Assembly: GCA_900321915.1 (NCBI GenBank)
Contig: ONXW01000012.1
Location: 1-26,399 of the forward strand
DNA: 26,399 nucleotides
DNA from: an uncultured Eubacteriales bacterium
Lineage (GTDB): Bacteria > Bacillota > Clostridia > Lachnospirales > Lachnospiraceae
Direction: 5' to 3'
The notes beneath the pieces are model-generated. The model ran no database searches and was not told where the DNA came from. It saw only the letters and a list, made by a program, of their open reading frames with translations. Below, piece by piece: positions 7,617-15,318 of this stretch. The translations under genes were made by a program, and so were the position numbers. Position 1 is the stretch's first letter. Every line of letters starts with the position of its first letter.

Positions 7617-7643
7617 ATTATGAAACACATACTTTTTCATAAT
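7617..7643. repeat. 9-bp inverted repeat upstream of leuB, operator-like
   Basis: ATTATGAAA (7617-7625) and TTTCATAAT (7635-7643) are perfect inverted repeats with a 9-nt spacer, so dyad centres fall about 1.7 helical turns apart. A further CATAAT occurs at 7673-7678. The repeat lies between the yajC terminator and the proposed leuB promoter, as an upstream operator would. No T-tract follows. Regulator unknown. Confidence 0.45.
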
Positions 7644-7658
7644 CTGAGCCATTACCTG

Positions 7659-7687
7659 TTGCAAAATACGGGCATAATTAGTAAGAT
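7659..7687 (+). promoter_or_regulatory. Tentative promoter for leuB
   Basis: TTGCAA (7659-7664) and TAAGAT (7682-7687) are 17 bp apart, each matching the sigma-A consensus at four of six positions. A start near 7694 would leave a leader of about 50 nt ahead of the AAAGGAG at 7731-7737. Some promoter is required here because the gene is isolated by a strong terminator, but this assignment is weak. Confidence 0.35.
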
Positions 7688-7745
7688 GAAAGACACAGAG
7701 AAGCTTAACTGCATCCTGTCATTTTTACGCAAAGGAGATCAGGAG

Positions 7746-8834
7746 ATGAACTGTAATATTGTGACTATTCCCGGAGACGGGATTGGGCCGGAAATCGTGC
7801 GCGAAGCCTGCAGGGTCCTGGACCGCGTGGGAGAGGAGTTCGGACATGCGTTTTCCTATACGGAGATCCTGATGGGGGGATGCTCCATTGACAGATACGG
7901 GGTGCCGCTGACGGAGGAAGCCCTGGAGACGGCAAAGAAAAGCGACGCCGTGCTTCTGGGCGCGGTCGGGGGGAAAGTCGGGAATTCCCGCTGGTATGAT
8001 GTGGCGCCGAATCTCCGCCCGGAGGCGGGGCTTCTGGCCATCCGCAAGGGACTGGGGCTGTTTGCCAATCTCCGCCCTGCCTACCTCTACGGCGAGCTTG
8101 CAGGCGCCTGCCCGCTGAAGCCGGAGATCATCGGGGACGGATTTGACATGATTATCGTGCGGGAGCTGACCGGCGGCCTGTATTTCGGAGACCGTTATAC
8201 AAAGGACGTGGACGGCGTTCTCACGGCGGTTGACACCCTCACCTATACAGAGAATGAGATACGGCGCATCGCGGTGAAGGCCTTCGATATCGCGATGAAA
8301 CGGCAGAAGAAGGTCACCAGCGTGGACAAGGCCAATGTCCTGGATTCCTCCAGGCTGTGGAGGAAGGTCGTGGAGGAAGTGGCGAAGGATTACCCGGAGG
8401 TAACCCTGGAGCATATGCTGGTGGACAACTGCGCCATGCAGCTGGTAATGAACCCGGGACAGTTTGACGTCATCCTGACCGAGAACATGTTCGGGGATAT
8501 CCTGTCCGACGAGGCGAGCATGATTACCGGGTCTATCGGAATGCTGTCCTCCGCGAGCCTCAATGAGACGAGATTCGGCCTCTACGAGCCGAGCCACGGC
8601 TCGGCGCCGGACATTGCGGGGCAGGACATCGCGAATCCCATCGCGACCATCCTGTCAGCCGCCATGATGCTGAGCTACACCTTCGACCTTGACCGGGAAG
8701 CGGTGGCTGTCCGCAGGGCGGTTCAGGAGGTGCTGACGGAAGGATACCGCACCGTCGATATTATGTCAGAGGGATGCACGCAGGTCGGGACCGTGAAGAT
8801 GGGAGACCTGATATGTGAAAGAATCCGGAGATAA
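7746..8834 (+). CDS. leuB: 3-isopropylmalate dehydrogenase
   Basis: A 362-residue LeuB, which oxidises and decarboxylates 3-isopropylmalate with NAD+ in leucine synthesis. Visible motifs are [11 protein letters not shown] at the N-terminus, [21 protein letters not shown] and [12 protein letters not shown] (substrate-binding Arg and catalytic Tyr), [10 protein letters not shown] (catalytic Lys), and the metal-binding aspartates in DNCAMQL and DILSDEAS. The NAD-binding region is [21 protein letters not shown]. These patterns favour LeuB over isocitrate or tartrate dehydrogenase. I chose the ATG at 7746 because AAAGGAG (7731-7737) is 8 nt upstream and it yields the normal family N-terminus; in-frame ATGs at 7620 and 7686 would add unconserved residues and lack a good Shine-Dalgarno. 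The gene stands alone between two terminators, with no leuA, leuC or leuD in the window. Confidence 0.95.
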   Translation: MNCNIVTIPGDGIGPEIVREACRVLDRVGEEFGHAFSYTEILMGGCSIDRYGVPLTEEALETAKKSDAVLLGAVGGKVGNSRWYDVAPNLRPEAGLLAIRKGLGLFANLRPAYLYGELAGACPLKPEIIGDGFDMIIVRELTGGLYFGDRYTKDVDGVLTAVDTLTYTENEIRRIAVKAFDIAMKRQKKVTSVDKANVLDSSRLWRKVVEEVAKDYPEVTLEHMLVDNCAMQLVMNPGQFDVILTENMFGDILSDEASMITGSIGMLSSASLNETRFGLYEPSHGSAPDIAGQDIANPIATILSAAMMLSYTFDLDREAVAVRRAVQEVLTEGYRTVDIMSEGCTQVGTVKMGDLICERIRR

Positions 8835-8839
8835 AGCCA

Positions 8840-8871
8840 GGGCTGCCGTAAACGCGGCAGCCCGCTTTTTT
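8840..8871 (+). terminator. Rho-independent terminator after leuB
   Basis: GGGCTGCCG (8840-8848) pairs perfectly with CGGCAGCCC (8855-8863) around a 6-nt loop, followed by GC and six T residues (8866-8871). It starts 5 nt after the leuB stop. Confidence 0.95.
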
Positions 8872-8915
8872 GATAATTTAATAACAATTATATATAAATC
8901 AATCTGGATTAGGAA

Positions 8916-8943
8916 TTGAATTTCGGCAAATAACTGTTATAAT
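8916..8943 (+). promoter_or_regulatory. Promoter for the serC-serA cluster
   Basis: TTGAAT (8916-8921) and a perfect TATAAT (8938-8943) are 16 bp apart with an extended TGT before the -10. The DNA upstream (8870-8915) is very AT-rich and could act as an UP element. Transcription would start near 8950, leaving a short leader of about 30 nt; no riboswitch or T-box fits in it. Confidence 0.8.
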
Positions 8944-8980
8944 GGATAACAAAATTTCTATATCTTGAAGGAGACTGGCT

Positions 8981-10063
8981 ATGAGCAGAGTATATAATTT
9001 TTCCGCAGGCCCGGCCGTAATGCCGGAAGAGGTGCTGAGAGAAGCGGCAGCCGAGATGATGGAGTATAAAAACAGCGGGCAGTCCGTCATGGAGATGAGT
9101 CATCGCTCCCAGGACTTCCAGGACATCATCGATGAAGCGGAAAAAGACCTCCGGGAGCTGATGAATATCCCGGATAATTACAAAGTCCTGTTTATCCAGG
9201 GCGGCGGCCATGTGCAGTTTGCGATGGTCCCGATGAACCTTATGAAGAACCGGGTCGGCGATTACATCATCACGGGCCAGTGGGCGAAAAAAGCCTGGAA
9301 GGAAGCCCAGATGTTCGGCAGGGCGAACGCCGTAGCGTCCAGCGAGGACAAAACCTTCTCCTACATTCCGGACTGTTCCGACCTCCCGATCGATGAGGAC
9401 GCCGATTACGTATATATCTGCATGAACAACACCATCTACGGGACAGTGTTCCACGAGCTGCCCAACACCAAGGGAAAGGACCTGGTAGCGGATATTTCCT
9501 CCTGCTTCCTTTCCGAGCCGCTCGATGTCAGCAAGTTCGGCATTCTCTGGGGCGGCGTCCAGAAGAACGTGGGCCCGGCTGGCCTGGCCATCGCCATCGT
9601 CCGTGAGGACCTGATCAGGGATGACGTGCTTCCGGGAACCCCGACCATGCTGCGCTATAAGACCTATTCCGACAGCGGATCCCTCCACAATACCCCGCCG
9701 ACCTACAGCATCTACATCTGCGGCAAGGTATTCAAGTGGCTCAAAGCCCAGGGCGGCCTCGAGGCCATGAAGAAGCGCAACGAGGAGAAGGCAGCTGTCC
9801 TCTACGATTTCCTTGACAGGAGCAAAATGTTCCGCGGAACCGTCGAGAAGAAGGACCGCTCCCTCATGAACGTTCCGTTCGTCACAGGGAACAAGGACCT
9901 GGATGCGAAGTTTGTCGCCGAGGCGAAAGCCGCGGGCTTTGTGAACCTGAAGGGACACCGGACCGTGGGAGGCATGCGCGCCAGCCTTTACAACGCCATG
10001 CCGCTTGAGGGCGTGAAGAAGCTTGTGGAATTTATGGAGAAGTTTGAGGCGGAAAACCAGTAA
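8981..10063 (+). CDS. serC: Phosphoserine aminotransferase
   Basis: A 360-residue class V PLP-dependent aminotransferase that converts 3-phosphohydroxypyruvate and glutamate to O-phosphoserine. It begins with the family signature VYNFSAGPAVMPEEVL, has the phosphate-binding IQGGGHVQFAMVP region, and carries the PLP lysine in GGVQKNVGPAGL. The C-terminal HRTVGGMRASLYNAMP is also typical. Length is normal. AAGGAG (8968-8973) lies 7 nt before the ATG, and the promoter at 8916-8943 precedes it. serA follows after 41 bp with no terminator, so the two are probably cotranscribed. Confidence 0.97.
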   Translation: MSRVYNFSAGPAVMPEEVLREAAAEMMEYKNSGQSVMEMSHRSQDFQDIIDEAEKDLRELMNIPDNYKVLFIQGGGHVQFAMVPMNLMKNRVGDYIITGQWAKKAWKEAQMFGRANAVASSEDKTFSYIPDCSDLPIDEDADYVYICMNNTIYGTVFHELPNTKGKDLVADISSCFLSEPLDVSKFGILWGGVQKNVGPAGLAIAIVREDLIRDDVLPGTPTMLRYKTYSDSGSLHNTPPTYSIYICGKVFKWLKAQGGLEAMKKRNEEKAAVLYDFLDRSKMFRGTVEKKDRSLMNVPFVTGNKDLDAKFVAEAKAAGFVNLKGHRTVGGMRASLYNAMPLEGVKKLVEFMEKFEAENQ

Positions 10064-10104
10064 GGGCCGCCATTTGAGTAATAAGGAAAAGAGGAAGTTG
10101 CGTC

Positions 10105-11268
10105 ATGCGCAGAGTAGTATGTATGAATGCCATCTCTCCCAAGGGGCTTGCGCTCCTCCCGGAGGGATATGAAGTGAGTGAGAAAGAAGTGGACGCGGAC
10201 GCCATTCTGGTCCGCAGCGCTTCCCTGCATGATATGAAGTTTTCCAGAAGCCTCCGGTGCATCGCCAGGGCCGGTGCCGGCGTGAACAATATCCCGCTGG
10301 AGCGCTGCGCCCAGGAGGGTATCGTTGTGTTCAACACGCCCGGGGCCAACGCGAACGCCGTGAAGGAGATGGTGATTGCGGGAATCCTGCTGGCGGCCAG
10401 GGACATTCCGGGCGGCATGCAGTGGTGCCTGGACAACAGGGAAGATCCTGCCATCGGCAAGGATATGGAAAAAGCCAAGAAGGCCTTTGCCGGACATGAG
10501 ATTATCGGCAAGAAGCTGGGCGTTATCGGCCTGGGCGCCATCGGCGCCGAGGTAGCGAACGCGGCTTCCTCCCTCGGGATGGAGGTTTACGGCTACGACC
10601 CGTTCATCTCCGTCAATTCCGCATGGAACCTGGCGCGGGATGTAAAGCATATCAATGATGTGAACACCATCTACAAAGAGTGCGACTACATTACGATCCA
10701 CGTGCCTGCGATGGATTCCACAAAGGGAATGATTGATAGAACGGCCCTGGATGAGATGAAAGACGGCGTCGTCATCATCAACATGGCAAGGGACCTTCTG
10801 GTCAATGACGACGATATGGCGCAGGCGCTGGAGAGCGGCAGGGTAAAGCGCTATGTCACGGATTTTCCGAATGAGAAAGTCATGCACATGAAGAATGTCA
10901 TCGCGACGCCGCACCTGGGCGCTTCCACCGAGGAGGCGGAAGACAACTGCGCGATGGCGGCGGTCCGCGAGATGGTGGACTACCTGGAGAACGGCAATAT
11001 CCTGAATTCCGTCAACTTCCCGAACTGTGACATGGGCGTCTGCGAGACCGCGTCGAGAATCGCCATCCTGAACGAGAATGTGCCGAATATCATCAGCCAG
11101 GTCTCCTTTATCTTCTCGGCGGCCGGCATCAACATTGCCAACATGACCAACAAGAGCAAGGGGAAATTTGCCTACACGATGCTTGACCTGGATAATGAAG
11201 CGCCGGATGTGCTGCTGCAGCGCGTGCGTGCCATCCATGGCGTATGCAGGGTGCGCGTCATCAAATAA
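10105..11268 (+). CDS. serA: D-3-phosphoglycerate dehydrogenase with C-terminal ACT domain
   Basis: A 387-residue enzyme that oxidises 3-phosphoglycerate to 3-phosphohydroxypyruvate, the first step of serine synthesis. The substrate domain shows ARAGAGVNNIPLERCAQEG, the Rossmann nucleotide site is GVIGLGAIGAEVANAA, and the catalytic region ends with IATPHLGASTEEAEDN. The usual RGG loop reads MARDLLVNDDD, which is common in this clostridial subgroup. Residues from about 315 to 387 (FIFSAAGINIANMTNKSKG onward) form an ACT domain, so allosteric control by serine is plausible but not shown. GAGGAAG (10091-10097) precedes the ATG. It follows serC by 41 bp and precedes a DUF1015 gene. Confidence 0.96.
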   Translation: MRRVVCMNAISPKGLALLPEGYEVSEKEVDADAILVRSASLHDMKFSRSLRCIARAGAGVNNIPLERCAQEGIVVFNTPGANANAVKEMVIAGILLAARDIPGGMQWCLDNREDPAIGKDMEKAKKAFAGHEIIGKKLGVIGLGAIGAEVANAASSLGMEVYGYDPFISVNSAWNLARDVKHINDVNTIYKECDYITIHVPAMDSTKGMIDRTALDEMKDGVVIINMARDLLVNDDDMAQALESGRVKRYVTDFPNEKVMHMKNVIATPHLGASTEEAEDNCAMAAVREMVDYLENGNILNSVNFPNCDMGVCETASRIAILNENVPNIISQVSFIFSAAGINIANMTNKSKGKFAYTMLDLDNEAPDVLLQRVRAIHGVCRVRVIK

Positions 11269-11285
11269 AAGCTTATCCGGACAAT

Positions 11286-11329
11286 ACAGCAGGACAGCCG
11301 CAGAACAGTTTCTGCGGCTGCCCTGCTGT
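11286..11329 (+). other. Long stem-loop between serA and the DUF1015 gene
   Basis: ACAGCAGG (11286-11293) pairs with CCTGCTGT (11322-11329), and after a single A-C mismatch CAGCCGCAGAA (11295-11305) pairs with TTCTGCGGCTG (11310-11320) around a CAGT loop. The stem has 19 base pairs. The sequence after it (TGTCGTCATC) is only moderately T-rich, so termination would be partial at best. It probably lowers expression of the downstream genes relative to serCA or protects the serCA mRNA; that role is inferred. Confidence 0.65.
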
Positions 11330-11356
11330 TGTCGTCATCAGAAACAGGAGGATATT

Positions 11357-12628
11357 ATGGCAGCAATCAGACCGTTCCGCAGCCTGCGGCCGACGGTAGA
11401 AACGGCGGCCCGCGTGGCGGCGCTTCCCTATGATGTATACAGTTTTTCAGAGGCAAAGACGGAGGTCCTGCGGGAACCTCTGTCCTTTCTGCGCATTGAC
11501 AGGGCGGAGACGCTGCTGCCGGAAGGTACGGACCCCTACTGTCCCGCGGTGTATGAAACCGCCCGGGATGAGATCGCGCGATTTTGCCGGGAAGGGGTAC
11601 TTATCACGGAGGAAAAACCGTGTTATTATTTATATGAGCTGACCGGTATGGGGCATACACAGACAGGGATTGTGGCCCTGTCTTCCGTCGATGATTACCT
11701 TGACGGGACCATCCGGCGCCATGAAAATACCCGGGAAGAGAAAGAACTGGACCGTATCCGCCATGTTGATGTGACCAACATGCAGACAGGGCCCATTTTC
11801 CTTGCCTACCGGGGAAAGAAGGACCTGGAAGAAATCACGGAGGAGATCAGGAGGGAGAAGCCGCTGTACGACTTTGTCTCCTCAGACGGCGTCCGCCACC
11901 GTGTATTCCGGGTTGACGGCGAAGAGCAGACTGCGCGCATCACCGCGGGATTTGCCGGCGTGGAGCGGACATATATCGCGGACGGCCACCACAGGGCGGC
12001 TTCCGCGGTGAAGGTATCCCTTATGCGGAGGAAGGAACACCCGGACTATACGGGGGAGGAGGAATTCAACTGGTTCCTCTCCGTAATTTTCCCGGAGGAG
12101 GAGCTTCGGATTTTTCCGTATAACCGTGTGGTGACCGATCTCGGGAGCCAGAATGAGGAGACTCTCCTGAACGGCATCCAGAAGCATTATTTCCTGGTCG
12201 GCGAGAAGCCGGCGGAGGAGATGCGCGGAAAGCCCGACGAGCCGGGGGACGGGCGGAATCCTGCAGACAAGGGGGATTTCTGCCTGCTTCTGGGAGATAC
12301 CTGGTACACCTTCCGGCTGCGGCCGGAGTATGTGAGCCGGAACCCGGTCAAGATCCTGGATGTGGAAACCCTGCAGGATTATGTGCTGGCACCGCTTTTA
12401 GGGATCCGGGATTCCCGCAGGGACAGGCGTATCCGCTATGTCGGCGGGATCTACGGGACAGAGGAGCTGGTCCGCCAGGTGAATGGCGGCGCGGCGGCCG
12501 CATTTTCCATGTATCCCACATCGATGGAGGAACTGCTCGCCGTGGCGGATGAGGGACTGCTTATGCCGCCGAAATCGACCTGGTTTGAGCCGAAGCTGAG
12601 AAGCGGCCTGTTTATTCACAGGCTTTGA
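11357..12628 (+). CDS. DUF1015 family protein with ParB/SerK-like DGHHR motif
   Basis: A 423-residue protein of the DUF1015 family (COG4198). The start is MAAIRPFRSLRPTVETAARV, with AALPYDVYS and SFLRIDR nearby. A conserved block is RRHENTREEKELDRIRHVDV, and D209-G-H-H-R213 lies in YIADGHHRAASAV. DGxHR followed by small residues is the hallmark of the ParB/sulfiredoxin fold, which includes the free-serine kinases SerK (Thermococcus) and SbnI (Staphylococcus). Clostridial homologs downstream of serC-serA have been labelled Spo0J/ParB-related. No helix-turn-helix or DNA-binding region is evident. I chose the ATG at 11357 because AGGAGG (11346-11351) is 5 nt upstream; the longer open frame reads back into serA. 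Position after serCA suggests a role in serine or phosphoserine metabolism, which is inference; the family has no firmly assigned function known to me. Confidence 0.9.
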   Translation: MAAIRPFRSLRPTVETAARVAALPYDVYSFSEAKTEVLREPLSFLRIDRAETLLPEGTDPYCPAVYETARDEIARFCREGVLITEEKPCYYLYELTGMGHTQTGIVALSSVDDYLDGTIRRHENTREEKELDRIRHVDVTNMQTGPIFLAYRGKKDLEEITEEIRREKPLYDFVSSDGVRHRVFRVDGEEQTARITAGFAGVERTYIADGHHRAASAVKVSLMRRKEHPDYTGEEEFNWFLSVIFPEEELRIFPYNRVVTDLGSQNEETLLNGIQKHYFLVGEKPAEEMRGKPDEPGDGRNPADKGDFCLLLGDTWYTFRLRPEYVSRNPVKILDVETLQDYVLAPLLGIRDSRRDRRIRYVGGIYGTEELVRQVNGGAAAAFSMYPTSMEELLAVADEGLLMPPKSTWFEPKLRSGLFIHRL

Positions 12629-12677
12629 CAGCCGGGACAAGGATATGTTCCGGTACCCGTTACGGAAGGGAGCTGCC

Positions 12678-14615
12678 ATGAGAGATCTGGAATACCTGAA
12701 ACTGCTGTCGAAAGACTATCCGACGCTCCGCGACGCGGCGCGTGAGATTATGGACCTGAAGGCTGCCTGCAGCCTGCCGAAGGGGACAGAATATTTTTTC
12801 AGCGACCTGCACGGGGAGGACGCGGCCTTCTCCTATCTTGTCAGAAGCTCTTCCGGTATTATCCGGGAGAAGATCCGCGAAACCTTCGGCCACTATATAG
12901 CGGATGTGGATGAGGAAGCCCTGGCCGGCCTGATCTATTACCCGAACAACACGATACGCCGCCTGAAGCGGGAAGGGGAATACACGGAGGACTGGCAGAA
13001 GATCGCCATTTTCCGGCTGATCACCATCTGCCGCGAGATTTCCAGCAAGTATTCCAGAGTGAAGGTGCGCGAAAAGATCCCGAAGGATTTTGCACAGATC
13101 ATCGAAGAACTGCTCTCGGTGGATTATTCGGATCCCGACAAGCAGAAGTATTTCGATGAGATTGTGGCGACCATCATCGAGACCGGCGTTTCTGACATGT
13201 TTATCCCGGACCTGTGCAACCTGATCCGGGACGTGACGATAGACAACCTGCATATCATCGGGGATATTTTTGACCGCGGCCCGCGGGCGGACCGGGTTAT
13301 GGATGAGCTGATGGACTGCCGCAATGTGGACATCCAGTGGGGAAACCATGATATCACCTGGATGGGAGCGGCTGCGGGAAGCCGGGCCTGCATCTGCAAT
13401 GTGCTCCGGATTGCCATCAGCTACAACGGGTTCGACCAGCTCGAGGACGGGTACGGCATCAACCTCCGACCGCTCTCCATGTTCGCGTCCAGCGTTTACG
13501 CAAAGGATCCGTGCAGGCGTTTCATGCCCCATGAGCTGTCCCAGAACATCTATGACACCGTGGATCCGGTGCTGGCAGCCAAGATGCATAAGGCTGTCGC
13601 CATCATGCAGTTCAAGCTGGAGGGGCAGACCATAAAGCGCCATCCGGAATACCATATGGAGCACCGCATTTTCCTGGAACAGATTGACTATGCGAACGGT
13701 ACCATCATGCTGGACGGGAAGCGGAGAAAGCTCCAGGATAAGAATTTCCCGACGGTAGACCCGGCGGATCCGCTGCGCCTGACCCCGGAGGAGGAATCGC
13801 TTCTCCGCACGCTGCAGATGTCCTTTACCCACAGCGTGAGACTCCGGAAGCAGGTGGAATTCTTATACACCAACGGCAGCATGTATAAGTCCTGCAACGG
13901 AAACCTGATGTATCACGGATGCATCCCGATGCTGGAGGACGGAAGCTTTGAGACTGTCGATTTCGCCGGTGAGCCGGCTTCCGGAAAGAAGCTCATGGAC
14001 CTGATAGAGCAGAAGGTGCTCAGCGCTTACTACCTGGAAGAGGACACCCCGGAAAAGAGGGTCATGACCGACCTGATGTGGTATCTCTCCTGCGGGCCGA
14101 AGTCCCCTCTGTTCGGCCGCGACAGGATCACGACGTTCGAATGCAGTTTTGTGGATGACAGAAAGAAGACGACTGTTGTGCGCAACCCGTATTACAAGCT
14201 GAGCGAACGGGAAGATATCTGCCGGAAGATCCTGGATGAATTTGAGGTGGAGGGGGACAGCCGCCACATCATCAACGGGCATATGCTGGAGGATCCGACG
14301 GAAGGGAAACTCCCGATCCGCGCGGGCGGCATGCTCTATGTCATCGACGGCGGGCTGACAAGGGCCCACCGCAGGGACCTGAAATATGCCGGTTACGCGC
14401 TGATATACAATTCCCACCATATGGCCCTGGCAAAGCACAAGCCGCTGCATGATCAGGGATGGTCCACACCTGAGGTGACAATCACCGAGGAGAAGGTGCA
14501 GCGTGTCATGGTTGCGGATACCGATGAGGGACGCGAGCTGGAACAGCAGATCAGTGACCTTAAGGAACTGATCGAGGTGTACCGGAGCGGTGCCCTGAGT
14601 GAGAAGATGAAATAA
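12678..14615 (+). CDS. fbp: Fructose-1,6-bisphosphatase, class III
   Basis: A 645-residue class III FBPase (Firmicute type, COG3855), which removes the 1-phosphate of fructose-1,6-bisphosphate in gluconeogenesis. It carries the calcineurin-like metallophosphatase motifs in order: FFSDLHGEDAAF, GDIFDRGPRADRVMDELM, WGNHDITWMGAAAGS, and near the end INGHMLEDPTEG and GGMLYVIDGG. Length is close to the Bacillus subtilis enzyme (about 670). I chose the ATG at 12678 (MRDLEYLKLLSKDYPTLRDA) because a GGAAGGGAG stretch lies just upstream; starting at 12645 would add 11 unconserved residues. It follows the DUF1015 gene by 49 bp and ends 9 bp before the next gene, so it probably belongs to the same transcript. 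Confidence 0.97.
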   Translation: MRDLEYLKLLSKDYPTLRDAAREIMDLKAACSLPKGTEYFFSDLHGEDAAFSYLVRSSSGIIREKIRETFGHYIADVDEEALAGLIYYPNNTIRRLKREGEYTEDWQKIAIFRLITICREISSKYSRVKVREKIPKDFAQIIEELLSVDYSDPDKQKYFDEIVATIIETGVSDMFIPDLCNLIRDVTIDNLHIIGDIFDRGPRADRVMDELMDCRNVDIQWGNHDITWMGAAAGSRACICNVLRIAISYNGFDQLEDGYGINLRPLSMFASSVYAKDPCRRFMPHELSQNIYDTVDPVLAAKMHKAVAIMQFKLEGQTIKRHPEYHMEHRIFLEQIDYANGTIMLDGKRRKLQDKNFPTVDPADPLRLTPEEESLLRTLQMSFTHSVRLRKQVEFLYTNGSMYKSCNGNLMYHGCIPMLEDGSFETVDFAGEPASGKKLMDLIEQKVLSAYYLEEDTPEKRVMTDLMWYLSCGPKSPLFGRDRITTFECSFVDDRKKTTVVRNPYYKLSEREDICRKILDEFEVEGDSRHIINGHMLEDPTEGKLPIRAGGMLYVIDGGLTRAHRRDLKYAGYALIYNSHHMALAKHKPLHDQGWSTPEVTITEEKVQRVMVADTDEGRELEQQISDLKELIEVYRSGALSEKMK

Positions 14616-14624
14616 GGAGCGCAA

Positions 14625-15179
14625 GTGGACAGACAGGAATTCATGCAGGATCTCCGGGAGTCGCTGGAGGGGGAGATTTCCCCCTCCGCGGTCCAGGACA
14701 ACCTGCGTTATTACAATAATTATTTTGATGAGCAGAAAGCCGCGGGACGAAGCGACGAGGAAATCCTGGAGGAGCTGGGGGAAGCCAGGCTCATCGCCAG
14801 GACGATTCTCCAGAGCGTCGAAGCCGGCGTAGACGCCTCCCCGGAGGGATATGACAGCGATCCGTCTGATAACGGCGGCAGGGACGGCGGGTACCGCCAT
14901 GATTACACCCAGGCGGAACAGTCCACGGGAAGAGACTCTTACAGCGGCGCGGAGAGCCGGGGCCCGGAGCGCTATGGTGGACAGGCAGGCGCCGGGGAGC
15001 CGGAGATTCACTATATCGATTTCAGCAAATGGTATGTGCGCGCGGGCGTCATGGCCGTTTTTGTCCTGGTGCTCGTACTTATTTTCGCGCTGATGGGCGG
15101 TATTTTCGCGCTGCTCATCCGGTATGCCGGGCCGATCCTCCTGTTCCTGCTTATTTACTCATTTGTAAGGAGGCTGTAG
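14625..15179 (+). CDS. HAAS-domain (DUF1700-like) membrane protein
   Basis: A 184-residue protein starting at GTG (14625), with AAGGAG (14614-14619) 5 nt upstream and overlapping the fbp stop. Residues 1-70 form a HAAS/DUF1700-type helical domain (MDRQEFMQDLRESLEG, LRYYNNYFDEQKAAGRSDEE, ILEELGEARLIARTIL). A low-complexity Gly/Ser/Asp/Tyr-rich linker (about 75-130) follows, then two hydrophobic segments (about 142-163 and 165-181) end the protein. HAAS proteins often sit beside PadR-type regulators and modulate membrane-associated signalling, but none is seen here; its partner may be elsewhere. The 9-bp gap from fbp implies cotranscription. Function is not established. Confidence 0.85.
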   Translation: MDRQEFMQDLRESLEGEISPSAVQDNLRYYNNYFDEQKAAGRSDEEILEELGEARLIARTILQSVEAGVDASPEGYDSDPSDNGGRDGGYRHDYTQAEQSTGRDSYSGAESRGPERYGGQAGAGEPEIHYIDFSKWYVRAGVMAVFVLVLVLIFALMGGIFALLIRYAGPILLFLLIYSFVRRL

Positions 15180-15241
15180 GGCTGCCTCGACCGCGAAAAA
15201 ACCTGATTTTGGACATTTTGACAAATTTTACAATTCGTTCA

Positions 15242-15270
15242 TAGACAACGTGTATAAAAACGGCTATAAT
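15242..15270 (+). promoter_or_regulatory. Promoter for the thioesterase-cvfB-regulator group
   Basis: TAGACA (15242-15247) and a perfect TATAAT (15265-15270) are separated by 17 bp in AT-rich DNA. An additional TTGACA at 15218-15223 has no well-spaced -10. Start near 15277 gives a leader of about 40 nt before the thioesterase ATG. Confidence 0.75.
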
Positions 15271-15318
15271 GTTGTTTAATGTTTTGTCACAAATGCAATA
15301 GAAAAGGAACTGCCGCCT

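Noticed and set aside
7620..7745. N-terminal extension of LeuB or a leucine leader peptide
   Set aside because: The stretch is in frame with leuB without a stop, lacks a good ribosome binding site, is not leucine-rich and has no attenuator hairpin pair. The LeuB family starts at the 7746 ATG.
8872..8980. Possible T-box or serine-responsive leader before serC
   Set aside because: The promoter lies at 8916-8943, leaving about 30 nt of leader, too short for a T-box or riboswitch.
15180..15318. Possible small RNA or riboswitch ahead of the thioesterase gene
   Set aside because: Apart from the promoter at 15242-15270 and a stray TTGACA at 15218 I could find no conserved riboswitch core or stable hairpin.
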